Part shown: piece by piece, positions 1 to 7,845 of the stretch | Layout: each line of letters begins with the position of its first letter | Numbering within the stretch: the first letter of the stretch is position 1 | Source: GWF2-33-9 sp964405755 | GTDB taxonomy: Bacteria; Bacteroidota; Ignavibacteria; Kapaibacteriales; UBA2268 | DNA length: 17,806 nucleotides | Assembly: GCA_964405755.1 (NCBI GenBank) | Contig: CAYOPF010000051.1 | Location: 1-17,806 of the forward strand | Reading direction: 5' to 3' | The notes under the pieces: generated by a model | The model's input: only the letters and a program-made list of their open reading frames with translations | Databases searched by the model: none | Told to the model about the DNA's origin: nothing | Program-made: the position numbers and the translations under genes

Positions 1-41
1 CTCTTTTTTCGTCAATTCAATTATAGAAAAAATACAAATTA

Positions 42-1043
42 ATGAATAATTCAAAAATACTGCACAATGAAATATTAAATATTTTAAAAAGTTCAAAAAA
101 AGTATTAATCACAACCCACACCAATCCAGATGGCGACGCAATTGGCTCTGCATTAGCATTATATCATTATTTAATTCAGAATAATGTAGCAACTCAAGTT
201 ATCATTAGCGATGATGTGCCTCGTAATTTATTGTTTCTTACTGATTCCAAAATAGTAGAATCCTATAATCCAAACCGGCATAACAGCTACATTAATTCTA
301 CCGACACAATTGTTTTTCTCGATTTAAACGATATATCCCGAATCCGCTTGCTATCGCAAGTTCTCGAGCAATCCACTGCATTTAAAATTGTGATTGACCA
401 TCATACTAATCCTAAGAATTTTGCAAACCTAATTTATTCAGATACCGAAGTTTCCTCTACTGGTGAATTGATTTATAGATTATTAACTGAGGATGAAAAT
501 TTTAATTTATCACAAAAGATCGCAGAATGTATTTATGTGGCTATTATGACTGATACTGGTAGCTTTCGATATCAGAGAACTACTTCGGAAGTGCATCGCA
601 TAATTGCTCATTTAATTGATGCAGGCGCCGATCCCTACAAAATCTACGACTTCGTCCATAATCAAAATCCATTAAAGATTGTTAGGCTACTTGGAATTGC
701 ACTCTCAAAGATGCAACTACATTTTAACGGTAAAGTGTGCATTATGACAATTGGCAAAGATGATTTTGCAACAACAGGAACGAATTATCGCGATACAGAA
801 TTTTTTGTGGACCGTACTTTATCTGTTGAAGGGGTCGAAATCGGTATTCTGCTAACTGAAGTATTCGAAAGAGGAGAATTCAAAATTTCATTACGAAGTA
901 AAGGTGATATTCAGGTAAATTCAATTGCAAATTCACTTGGTGGTGGTGGCCATGTTAATGCTGCGGGAGCTACTATCAAGTCGCAATCCCCCGATACTGC
1001 TTTGCAAAGTGTAATCAACCAACTAAAAAAAATATATAATTAG
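42..1043 (+). CDS. nrnA: DHH/DHHA1 phosphoesterase, NrnA-like (nanoRNase / pAp phosphatase)
   Basis: Family proteins hydrolyse short oligoribonucleotides (nanoRNA) and often 3'-phosphoadenosine 5'-phosphate, using a two-metal centre in the cytoplasm. All expected motifs are visible. HTNPDGD (H26, D30, D32) opens the DHH domain, FLDLND gives D94, the signature VIDHH gives D119-H120-H121, and TDTGSF gives D171. The C-terminal DHHA1 domain carries the glycine-rich SLGGGGHVNAAGA loop at about 298-310. The length of 333 aa is normal for NrnA. The start at 42 leaves 25 residues before the first motif, as usual, with no strong Shine-Dalgarno site. The next gene starts 8 nt after the stop, so the two are probably cotranscribed. 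The family call is firm. Whether oligoribonucleotides, pAp or cyclic dinucleotide products are the main substrate cannot be read from sequence. Confidence 0.93.
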   Translation: MNNSKILHNEILNILKSSKKVLITTHTNPDGDAIGSALALYHYLIQNNVATQVIISDDVPRNLLFLTDSKIVESYNPNRHNSYINSTDTIVFLDLNDISRIRLLSQVLEQSTAFKIVIDHHTNPKNFANLIYSDTEVSSTGELIYRLLTEDENFNLSQKIAECIYVAIMTDTGSFRYQRTTSEVHRIIAHLIDAGADPYKIYDFVHNQNPLKIVRLLGIALSKMQLHFNGKVCIMTIGKDDFATTGTNYRDTEFFVDRTLSVEGVEIGILLTEVFERGEFKISLRSKGDIQVNSIANSLGGGGHVNAAGATIKSQSPDTALQSVINQLKKIYN

Positions 1044-1051
1044 GTATTAAT

Positions 1052-1663
1052 ATGGTAAAGCTTTCTTTAAAAATATTGTTTCTAATTCTGTTTGTAATCA
1101 TTACACATTTCAATTTAAATTCGCAAACTAAAGAAGATGCTTTCAATTATTTTAAAGATAAATTGACCAAAATAGAAACAATTTCTTTCAATTTTGTTTC
1201 GATAAACGATCCAAATTATAAAGGTTACATAATTGCAAATAAGTCCAATATGTTCAAGATGGCTCTCGCTGATAGGATATTGGTGTGTGATGGTTCTTCT
1301 GTTTGGAACTATGATTTAAAACAAAAACAAGTTGTAATTTCGGATTTTGGCAGGACGCAGTCAGCATCCTTACAAAATATTTTCTTTAACATAACTGAAA
1401 ACTATAAGCCTATTAATTTACAATCTGTATTAGGTACGAAAAAGAAAAACTACAATCTTCTTACCCTTGCTTCTACTAATAATCCGAATGAATCAATTGA
1501 ATTGAGCTACGACGACAAATATAACATTACAAACATCAAATTCAATATTGCAAAAAACAGCGGTAATATTAAAATATCCAATCTTAAATATAATCCCAAA
1601 GCAAGTAAGGGTTCCTTTCAATTCAAACTTCCCAAAGATGTTGAGGAAATTGATTTAAGGTAA
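1052..1663 (+). CDS. lolA: LolA-like outer-membrane lipoprotein carrier protein
   Basis: LolA-type proteins ferry lipoproteins through the periplasm from the inner-membrane Lol transporter to the outer membrane. The 203-aa product begins with a basic N-terminus and a hydrophobic stretch (about residues 5-21), followed by a likely cleavage region near LNSQ-TKED, so export is expected. The mature part has the family pattern: an early segment rich in KIETISFNF, a YKGYIIANKSNMFKM strand pair, then VCDGSSVWNYD and KQKQVVISDF, as in the LolA/LolB half-barrel. The gene lies 8 nt behind the DHH phosphoesterase gene, which suggests an operon. No other lol genes are in the window. The fold is likely, but sequence similarity in this family is low, so the exact role is less certain than the family. 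Confidence 0.82.
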   Translation: MVKLSLKILFLILFVIITHFNLNSQTKEDAFNYFKDKLTKIETISFNFVSINDPNYKGYIIANKSNMFKMALADRILVCDGSSVWNYDLKQKQVVISDFGRTQSASLQNIFFNITENYKPINLQSVLGTKKKNYNLLTLASTNNPNESIELSYDDKYNITNIKFNIAKNSGNIKISNLKYNPKASKGSFQFKLPKDVEEIDLR

Positions 1664-1689
1664 TTCTATTTTTTTATTCCTATTTCAAA

Positions 1690-1740
1690 AAAACGAAATC
1701 ATCCTTAGAAGCCACAAGGCGACGAATGACAAGTTCCCGT
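1690..1740. other. GC-richer patch in an AT-rich intergenic gap, possible dispersed repeat
   Basis: Between the lolA-like gene and the GT9 promoter, a stretch around 1695-1735 is visibly richer in G and C than the surrounding spacer. It includes GAAGCCACAAGGCGACGAAT, which holds a small GCC-ACAA-GGC hairpin. No reading frame of useful length runs through it. It is loosely reminiscent of the short imperfect intergenic repeats found in many environmental genomes. With no second copy in this window, that remains a guess. Confidence 0.25.
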
Positions 1741-1792
1741 ATTAATCTTATTTCATCATACTAATTGTATATGGGAATTAATTTGATGATTA

Positions 1793-1824
1793 TTTTGAAT
1801 TAACATTAATACATACTAATTTTG
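1793..1824 (+). promoter_or_regulatory. Bacteroidota-type promoter for the GT9 gene
   Basis: A TTTTG element at 1793-1797 and TAATTTTG at 1817-1824 are separated by 19 bp. This matches the consensus known for the primary sigma factor of Bacteroidota (TTG or TTTG, 17-23 bp spacer, TAnnTTTG). The start codon at 1844 lies 19 nt after the -7 box, giving a short leader. It is the best promoter match I found in the window. Confidence 0.6.
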
Positions 1825-1843
1825 TATTTATTTCAAATGATTT

Positions 1844-2998
1844 ATGCTTATTAATCCGAAAAATACAACAAAGATTCCTTTTAATTCAATAAATTCAAAC
1901 GATAAATTGAAAAAAGTTAAGCTTAAGGATAAAATTAAAAGGATTTTTTTGATACTTATTTCCCTTAGAGTTAGACCATTTCCTGAAATTAAAATTAATC
2001 TTAAAGAAGTCAAAAATGTGCTATTGTTACGAAACGACGGATTGGGCGACTATGTGCTTACAACCCCTCTGATTCGTTTGTTGAAGGAAATGAATCCTAT
2101 TGTAAATATTGACATTGTTGCTTCGCATCGAAATGCAAAACTGATTGAGTACGACAATAATATCCGAAAAATCTTTTGCATTAGTCATCGACCATCCTTA
2201 ATTGATTTGGCAAAGATTGCCTTTGAAATAAAAAAATTTTCCGATTACGATATTTTAATCGCTTCAAAACACACAAAAATCACCAATACCGCAATGATGT
2301 TCAACTTTATCTCCAAAAAAGCCATTAAAATTGGTTTCAAAATTGCTTCTTTTAAGAATGATTATAAATTCAAGTCCTACGGGTTAACATTTCAAAATAT
2401 TTACAACGGAAAAGAAGAAAAATATTATAAAATGCTTCAATGGATGCTACAAGCAGTATCTATTGAAAAATTAACTTTCAGAAATTATTATTTATTAAAT
2501 GAGAAATTTACAGAAGAAAATAAAAAGAAAAATTTCAACCCGAAAATTAACAAAATATTAATAAACATAAGCGGTTTCGAGAAATCCAGAATTTTTACTG
2601 AAGATAAAATTGTTCAAATAAAATATTCAATAAAATCAATTAACAATAACATATCTATTGTTTTTACTTCCTCTCCCGAATCATATCCAATACTTGATAG
2701 TTTACTCGAAAAAGGTGCTTTAACGCAGGAAGAAATTGGGAAATATGATATAATTTCATTAATACAGGAAATGCCAAAATATGATTTGGTTATCACCCCT
2801 GATACTGCAATAACCCACTTTGCTTCTGCTTTGGAAATAAAGCAAATAATTTTTTACGATACAATCGAAAAATTCGATGAATGGAGCCCCGACGACAACA
2901 ATTTTATTGCATTAATAGGCAAAGGTGATATTAACCAAATTGCAATTGATGAATTTGAAAGAGCTTTGAATTTATTAATTAATTCTATGTTCGATTAA
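1844..2998 (+). CDS. Glycosyltransferase family 9 (heptosyltransferase-like)
   Basis: GT9 enzymes are GT-B glycosyltransferases that usually add heptose or related sugars from ADP/nucleotide donors to lipopolysaccharide core or other surface glycans on the cytoplasmic face of the inner membrane. Residues 58-80 show the N-terminal signature VLLLRNDGLGDYVLTTP. The second Rossmann half contains INISGFEKSR (about 240-249) and IVFTSSPES. The donor-site motif YDLVITPDTAITHFASAL (about 313-330) carries D320 and H325. The 384-aa length fits the family. Unusual is a basic, lysine-rich N-terminal extension of about 55 residues with a short hydrophobic helix (IFLILIS), which could tether the enzyme to the membrane. 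No other LPS or glycan genes flank it, so the acceptor is unknown. A promoter at 1793-1824 suggests it is transcribed on its own. Confidence 0.85.
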   Translation: MLINPKNTTKIPFNSINSNDKLKKVKLKDKIKRIFLILISLRVRPFPEIKINLKEVKNVLLLRNDGLGDYVLTTPLIRLLKEMNPIVNIDIVASHRNAKLIEYDNNIRKIFCISHRPSLIDLAKIAFEIKKFSDYDILIASKHTKITNTAMMFNFISKKAIKIGFKIASFKNDYKFKSYGLTFQNIYNGKEEKYYKMLQWMLQAVSIEKLTFRNYYLLNEKFTEENKKKNFNPKINKILINISGFEKSRIFTEDKIVQIKYSIKSINNNISIVFTSSPESYPILDSLLEKGALTQEEIGKYDIISLIQEMPKYDLVITPDTAITHFASALEIKQIIFYDTIEKFDEWSPDDNNFIALIGKGDINQIAIDEFERALNLLINSMFD

Positions 2999-3076
2999 TT
3001 CATGCTCTATATCTTATAAATTAGCCTATACTAATTATTTTTAAAATTATCACTCTCGATAGTCGTTATTATTTAA

Positions 3077-3868
3077 ATGATACCACTGATATTTGTACTT
3101 ATTATAATTTTTTCTATACAAATCACAATCGCAAATCCTGTTGCAGATGCCGTAAAAGTTACTTATAAATTGTCTCATCGAGTAATTGCACCAGGTGATA
3201 CTCTTTTAGTAGAATTCACTTTTGGGATAAAAAAAGGATGGCATATATATTGGATAAATCCTGGAGATGCTGGTTTACCAACAGTAATTGAACCCAAAGA
3301 TAATAAAATTGGCAAACAACTTGAAGTATTAATGGATATTCCGAAAATTCTCAAGGAAGAAGATTTGGTGTTTTATTGCTATGAAAATAAAACAAAAATG
3401 GTTTCGAAATTTATCATTGATCGAAACGCCAAAATGGGAACTAATACCCTGGATTTTGATGTTTCTTGGTTAATGTGCAAAAACGAATGCTACCCCGGAA
3501 AGATTAATTTAAAAATCCCAGTTGAAATTGCAAAAAATTTTATAAAAACCAACAAAGTTAAAATTGATAAATATCCACAAAATCGAAAAAATGAAACATT
3601 TGACGCATCTATAGTTGATAACTCAATAGTTTTTAAAATTCCAAGAGAAGGTCAAAGTGAACTGGATTTTTATCCTATTACTCCTGGTTATTTAGTTTAC
3701 AATCAAATTCAGAGAAATAATACGAAGAGCTTTTACGAAATAACTGTTCCTCTTGATAAATTCAGAGAAAATAATCCAAACCAAATAGAAGGGTTATTTG
3801 TATTTAAAAATGAAAAGGGCAAAATAAAACAAAATAGTTTTTATACAACAATATTAATCAAAAATTAA
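3077..3868 (+). CDS. Exported DsbD N-terminal-type domain protein
   Basis: The 263-aa product has a hydrophobic N-terminus (about 1-19, ending IAN) typical of a signal peptide. It then has the DsbD/ScsB N-terminal domain signature at about 54-69, GWHIYWINPGDAGLPT. A cysteine pair, C134 and C138 in WLMCKNECYPG, matches the redox-active pair of that immunoglobulin-like domain, which in DsbD passes electrons from the membrane domain to periplasmic thioredoxin-fold partners. The transmembrane DsbD core and C-terminal thioredoxin domain are absent: the protein stops after the beta-rich region, so it is a free-standing version. The next gene, an exported redoxin, starts 11 nt after the stop and is the obvious candidate partner. 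The domain call is strong. The electron donor cannot be identified here. Confidence 0.82.
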   Translation: MIPLIFVLIIIFSIQITIANPVADAVKVTYKLSHRVIAPGDTLLVEFTFGIKKGWHIYWINPGDAGLPTVIEPKDNKIGKQLEVLMDIPKILKEEDLVFYCYENKTKMVSKFIIDRNAKMGTNTLDFDVSWLMCKNECYPGKINLKIPVEIAKNFIKTNKVKIDKYPQNRKNETFDASIVDNSIVFKIPREGQSELDFYPITPGYLVYNQIQRNNTKSFYEITVPLDKFRENNPNQIEGLFVFKNEKGKIKQNSFYTTILIKN

Positions 3869-3879
3869 AGAGGTTTCAA

Positions 3880-4491
3880 ATGAAAATATTAAGCAAATCT
3901 ATATTGGTAGCCTTTGCAACAATATTGCTACAATTGAGCATCAATGCACAAACCGCAGAATTAGACAAAAAAGCACCTGACTTTCAATTAACAGATAGTA
4001 ATGGTAAAACTCACAAACTGAGCGATGTTACTGGGAAATACGTTGTCTTGGAATGGATTAATTTCGATTGTCCATTCGTCGTAAAGCATTACAAAAGTGA
4101 AAATATGCAGAAATTACAAAAAGAATACACTGCAAAAGGTGTAATTTGGTTGTCAATTTGCTCTTCTAACGAAGGTAAGCAAGGATTCTTTAAATCAGAA
4201 GAAATAAATAAGCGAATTGGCGACAATAAAGCCAAAATGACAGCATATTTGATTGATACTGATGGAAAAGTCGGAAAAATGTATGGAGCAAAAGTTACTC
4301 CGCACATTTATATTATAGATAAGGAAGGAAAACTGGTTTATCAGGGAGCCATCGATAATATCAAATCAACAGATGTAGATGACATACCCAAAGCAACAAA
4401 TTATGTATCCGAAGTGTTCAATGCTCTTTTTGCTGGCAAGCCTATACCTACGAAAACAACTGCTCCCTATGGATGTTCTGTAAAATATTAG
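3880..4491 (+). CDS. Exported peroxiredoxin-like redoxin with CPFV motif
   Basis: A 203-aa thioredoxin-fold protein with a signal peptide (about 1-23, ending NAQ). The AhpC/TSA-type start KKAPDFQLTDSNGKTHKLSD is followed by VVLEWINFDCPFVVKHY, where C64 takes the peroxidatic or nucleophilic position. The cis-proline loop is VTPHIYIID (P141). The pattern NFDCPFVVKHY with a C-terminal cysteine (C199 in APYGCSVKY) is typical of the 'PRX-like 1' group of bacterial redoxins. There is no CxxC pair at the active site, so a resolving cysteine elsewhere (C94 or C199) or a partner protein is expected. The sequence AAAGAGG just upstream is a moderate ribosome binding site. It follows the DsbD-N-type gene by 11 nt, so the two probably work in one periplasmic thiol pathway. 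Confidence 0.83.
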   Translation: MKILSKSILVAFATILLQLSINAQTAELDKKAPDFQLTDSNGKTHKLSDVTGKYVVLEWINFDCPFVVKHYKSENMQKLQKEYTAKGVIWLSICSSNEGKQGFFKSEEINKRIGDNKAKMTAYLIDTDGKVGKMYGAKVTPHIYIIDKEGKLVYQGAIDNIKSTDVDDIPKATNYVSEVFNALFAGKPIPTKTTAPYGCSVKY

Positions 4492-4588
4492 TAATAACAA
4501 TTACATATCAAAATGTAAAACAACTAAATAAAACTCATACATTTTTTAGTTATCACAAATAAACCTGAATAAAAAACCTTAGTCTTAT

Positions 4589-4981
4589 TTACTTAGGGCT
4601 TATTACTAAAATTTGTTCGGAACCAATAAATAGTTCCCCATTAACTGTAGTACCTTTCAAAGTTAATGTGTTATACTCATCAATTTTTAATGGTAAATTC
4701 TTAATATCATTGATGTTAAATTTTGCAACGAAGTTTCCTCTGTCTTCAGATTTCCAATAGTAAATAGTTATTCCATTGAGGGTAACAGATGCTCCAACTA
4801 CTGAATTGTAAGAAATATCAGTATGGATAGTTACCACTTGGCCGTTGTTTTTAAGATTTAAGATGTTAGGAGATACTTTTATTGTTATTATCATCTCTGC
4901 AAGTGCAACAAAAGTAAAAACACTTAATAAAAGCACCACAAAAAGTATCGTACGCTTGTAATTCTTCGAAGTATGATTCAT
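4589..4981 (-). CDS. Small secreted protein, Ig-like beta-rich, function unknown
   Basis: I do not recognise this 130-aa protein. It has a basic N-terminus (NYKR) followed by a hydrophobic helix at about 11-28, either a signal peptide (possible cleavage after VALA) or a membrane anchor. The remaining 100 residues alternate hydrophobic and polar residues as in a beta-sandwich. Segments such as NGQVVTIHTDISYNSVVGA, VTLNGITIYYWKSEDRGNF and TLKGTTVNGELFIGSE look like an Ig- or FN3-like extracellular domain. There are no cysteines in the mature part and no catalytic signature. A strong Shine-Dalgarno site at 4986-4994 fixes the start. It is convergent with the redoxin gene and divergent from tldD. 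A cell-envelope protein is a reasonable inference; nothing more specific is. Confidence 0.72.
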   Translation of the reverse strand: MNHTSKNYKRTILFVVLLLSVFTFVALAEMIITIKVSPNILNLKNNGQVVTIHTDISYNSVVGASVTLNGITIYYWKSEDRGNFVAKFNINDIKNLPLKIDEYNTLTLKGTTVNGELFIGSEQILVISPK

Positions 4982-4985
4982 TTTA

Positions 4986-4994
4986 CACCTCCTT
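4986..4994 (-). promoter_or_regulatory. Strong Shine-Dalgarno site (AAGGAGGTG)
   Basis: Read on the minus strand, AAGGAGGTG ends 4 nt before the ATG at 4981. This is an almost complete anti-SD match and is unusual in this window, where most starts lack one. It supports the chosen start and suggests efficient translation of the small secreted protein. Confidence 0.75.
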
Positions 4995-5071
4995 AATTAG
5001 ATGGTTGTCTAAGTATTATGTAAAAATAACATTTTTTTGGAATAATTGTTCTATCTTTAAAAATATTTTCG

Positions 5072-5093
5072 TTTTGAAGTTTAAACTTTAAAA
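5072..5093. promoter_or_regulatory. Near-perfect 22-bp palindrome upstream of tldD
   Basis: The core AAGTTTAAACTT (5077-5088) is a perfect 12-bp palindrome. Adding the flanking TTTT and AAAA makes a 22-bp inverted repeat with a single mismatched pair. It is centred about 50 bp upstream of tldD and about 100 bp upstream of the divergent secreted-protein gene. The place and symmetry fit an operator for a dimeric regulator. AT-rich palindromes also arise by chance, so confidence is low. Confidence 0.35.
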
Positions 5094-5131
5094 CGTCATT
5101 TTCGTCATAAATAATTCATAGTGGAAATATA

Positions 5132-6535
5132 ATGTACAATAAATTTGGATTAGATAAGCAAACTTTTACAAGATTGATAAACGAATCGCTGCGTCGTGGT
5201 GGCGATTTTGCAGATATTTTTTTTCAATATTCTATCAATTCCGAAATTATTATTCAAGAAGATATTGTAAAAAATACCAGTAATTCCATTTCGCTTGGTG
5301 TAGGTATTAGAGTAATTGATGGAGAAAAAACTGGTTATGCATTCACAAATGAATTGAGTTGGGATAAATTAATAGAAACTGCCCAAACAGCTGCCATAAT
5401 TGCAAGTTCCAATTCTAAGATCAAGATAAAAGGATTAAATAAAATTAGTATTCCTTTTAATTTATACGATTACAATAAAAACTTAGTAGAAAATAGTACA
5501 AAGACTCAAATTAATATACTCCGCCGTGCCTACGATGCTGCAAAGAACTTTAGTCCTCAAATAGAGAAAGTTAGTGCAAACCTAAGCAGTTCATTAACTT
5601 ACATAACAATTGCAAATAGCGAAGGATTGATGATTTCGGACAGTCGACCTCAGGTCAGGCTAATGGTTTCTTCAATAGCAAGTAAGGGAAGTACAAAATC
5701 TACTGCTTCGGCAAATAATGGTGGTAGATATAACAGGGATTTTTACTTTTCAACTGTTACTCCAGAGCAAATTGGTAGCAAAGCCAGTGAAGAAGCAGTA
5801 ATCTTATTGGATGCACGTAATGCCCCTATGGGAGAAATTCCTGTAGTGCTCGATTCTTCGGAAAGTGGAGTGATGATTCACGAGGCTATCGGTCATCCCC
5901 TCGAACTCGACAGTATTCGAAATAAAACATCAGTTATGTGGGATAAATATGGTCAGATTGTTGCCAATTCGAATGTAACTATATATGATAACCCCAATAT
6001 TATGGGTTTCAGAGGAAGCTACAATATTGATGATGAAGGAATGGCACCAACTGATTCAATCCTTGTCGAAAAAGGTAAATTGGTTGGTTTTATGAATGAT
6101 TACTTGAATGCAAAATTGATGAATCAAGAACGAAATGCACATGGACGAAGGCAATCATATAGATATCCACCAATGCCCAGAATGAGTAACACAATTCTCG
6201 CTTCAGGTGATTATCACCCTTCTGAAATCATCGAAAGAGTTAAATATGGAATATTGGCAAAATCTTTCCAAGGGGGTATGGTAAATGGCACTGGTAAATT
6301 TACATTTTCCATTAATTTAGGATATTTAATTGAAAATGGTAAGATTACATCTCCCATCAAAAATGCCACTTTAATTGGAAGTAATTTAGAAATTCTGAAA
6401 CGAATCGAAATGATAGGCAACGATACTCAGTTTTTCTTAGGTACTTGTGGAAAAAATGGACAATCGGTTCCTGTAACTAGCGGAACTCCAACTTTAAAAA
6501 TCTCACACATGACCGTAGGAGGCAGCAATGAATAA
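5132..6535 (+). CDS. tldD: TldD metalloprotease subunit
   Basis: TldD is the catalytic subunit of the TldD/TldE heteromeric zinc protease, which degrades unfolded peptides in the cytoplasm and, in some bacteria, matures peptide products such as microcin B17. The zinc motif HEAIGH is present with H250, E251 and H255. The known third ligand, a cysteine near the C-terminus, is matched by C439 in LGTCGKNGQSVPVTSG. The region GFRGSYNIDDEGMAPTDSILVEKGKL is also typical. The 467-aa length fits the family (E. coli TldD is about 480 aa). Its last 8 nt overlap tldE, and the tldE ribosome binding site lies inside the tldD coding end, so translation is probably coupled. No precursor peptide or modification enzyme is nearby, which favours a general housekeeping role. 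Confidence 0.95.
   Translation: MYNKFGLDKQTFTRLINESLRRGGDFADIFFQYSINSEIIIQEDIVKNTSNSISLGVGIRVIDGEKTGYAFTNELSWDKLIETAQTAAIIASSNSKIKIKGLNKISIPFNLYDYNKNLVENSTKTQINILRRAYDAAKNFSPQIEKVSANLSSSLTYITIANSEGLMISDSRPQVRLMVSSIASKGSTKSTASANNGGRYNRDFYFSTVTPEQIGSKASEEAVILLDARNAPMGEIPVVLDSSESGVMIHEAIGHPLELDSIRNKTSVMWDKYGQIVANSNVTIYDNPNIMGFRGSYNIDDEGMAPTDSILVEKGKLVGFMNDYLNAKLMNQERNAHGRRQSYRYPPMPRMSNTILASGDYHPSEIIERVKYGILAKSFQGGMVNGTGKFTFSINLGYLIENGKITSPIKNATLIGSNLEILKRIEMIGNDTQFFLGTCGKNGQSVPVTSGTPTLKISHMTVGGSNE
6517..6522 (+). promoter_or_regulatory. Shine-Dalgarno of tldE inside tldD
   Basis: AGGAGG ends 5 nt before the tldE ATG at 6528 and is embedded in the last codons of tldD (VGGSNE). It decides the tldE start and supports coupled synthesis of the two subunits in matched amounts. 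Confidence 0.7.
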
Positions 6536-7844
6536 ATTTAAAGAAAATATAGAACAGTACATCGATTTTGCACAAAAAAATGGTGCTTCGCAAACCCAAT
6601 TGAGCCTACTTTACTCTGATGATTTTTCCGTTACAATTCGTAACGGCGAAATCGAAGAATTTAATAAATCGATTTCAAATGTTCTTACTTTAAAAATAAA
6701 TGTAAATGATAGAATTGCATCAGCCAGTACTTCAGATCTGCGAACAGCTACAATCAATAAACTGATTATTTCAACAATTCAAAGAGCTAAACACAGCGAA
6801 CCCGACCCTTTTGCTCGACTTGCAGACTTTATTACCAATGATTTTGATTTAAATAAATTACAAATCTACGACCCTGAAATCGAAAAAGTGAGTATAGATG
6901 AGAAAATTCAAAAAGCAAAGGAATTGGAAAGGATTTGCCTATCTGATTCCCAAATAGATCTTTCGGATGGTTCCTTTTTTGGTACATCCTTGAGTAAAGT
7001 TTTTGTGGGAAATTCGAATGGTTTTTTAGCAGGTTTCGATTCTTCCTCGGCTGCTGCTGGAATTCATCTCCATACAAAAGATAATGAAAACTCTTACGAA
7101 GATGGATGGTACGATAGCTCAGTTTTTTACTCCGATTTATCGGATATTGAACAAATTGCAAAAACAGCCATTAACCGCTCAACCAGATTGCTCGGTGCTC
7201 GGAAAATCAAATCACAAACTCTGGATGTTATCTTTGAACCTTCAGTTGCTTCTTCGGTTTTTGGAATGCTAACCGCTTGTCTTTCTGGTGCACTGATTTA
7301 TATGAACCGTAGTTGCCTTGCCGGAAAACTCAATCAAAAAATCGCTGTGGACAATCTCACCATTAATGATATTCCCAACATTCCAAAAGGAATTGGTAGC
7401 ATTCCATTTGATGCTGATTGTCTTCCTGTTTTGCCTCTTAATATCATAGAAAATGGTATTCTCAACAATTATTTCCTCGATTCTTATTATGGTAGAAAGC
7501 TCAACATTCCATCTAATGCCCGTGCTTCGGGAATTACAAACCTTATCGTTTCGCCTGGAAGTCTTTCCCAAGAGGATTTGATCCATTCCACAAAGAAAGG
7601 ACTCCTTATCACTTCATCTATAGGGCAAGGAACTAATACTACAACCGGCGACATTTCGAAAGGAGCCTTCGGACTTATGATTGAAGATGGCGAGATTTCA
7701 TTTCCGGTTCACGAGATTACATATTCGACCAATCTCCTTTCGTTATTGAACAATATCGAAGCTTTTGCAAACAATCCCATTAAAAATAGAAGCATTCAAG
7801 CTCCGTCTTTTAAGGTAAATGATGTAAGTATATCCGGTTTATAA
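6528..7844 (+). CDS. tldE: TldE/PmbA, partner subunit of TldD
   Basis: This 438-aa protein is the PmbA/TldE paralogue of TldD. It keeps the overall two-domain layout, including the N-terminal strand SVTIRNGEIEEFNKSISNVLTLKINVNDR and the C-terminal core with NNYFLDSYYGRKLNIPSNARASG and SIGQGTNTTTGDISKGAFGLMIEDGEI. It lacks the HExxxH zinc motif, which is the known difference between the two subunits. TldE helps form the chamber that admits unfolded peptides to the TldD active site. It overlaps tldD by 8 nt and is followed after 1 nt by another gene. Length and motifs are complete, and I see no frameshift. Confidence 0.94.
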   Translation: MNKFKENIEQYIDFAQKNGASQTQLSLLYSDDFSVTIRNGEIEEFNKSISNVLTLKINVNDRIASASTSDLRTATINKLIISTIQRAKHSEPDPFARLADFITNDFDLNKLQIYDPEIEKVSIDEKIQKAKELERICLSDSQIDLSDGSFFGTSLSKVFVGNSNGFLAGFDSSSAAAGIHLHTKDNENSYEDGWYDSSVFYSDLSDIEQIAKTAINRSTRLLGARKIKSQTLDVIFEPSVASSVFGMLTACLSGALIYMNRSCLAGKLNQKIAVDNLTINDIPNIPKGIGSIPFDADCLPVLPLNIIENGILNNYFLDSYYGRKLNIPSNARASGITNLIVSPGSLSQEDLIHSTKKGLLITSSIGQGTNTTTGDISKGAFGLMIEDGEISFPVHEITYSTNLLSLLNNIEAFANNPIKNRSIQAPSFKVNDVSISGL

Positions 7845-7845
7845 T

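Noticed and set aside
4501..4518. Hairpin TTACAT/ATGTAA between the convergent redoxin and small secreted protein genes
   Set aside because: It is only 6 AT-rich base pairs and lacks a U run on either strand. This is expected by chance in AT-rich spacer DNA.
6832..7161. A 109-codon minus-strand open frame inside tldE
   Set aside because: It lies antisense to a firmly identified gene, has basic and aromatic low-meaning composition, and lacks a ribosome binding site. It is a frame shadow.
5132..7844. RiPP biosynthesis locus around tldD/tldE
   Set aside because: No precursor peptide, cyclodehydratase, radical-SAM enzyme or transporter lies nearby. The pair looks like the housekeeping protease.
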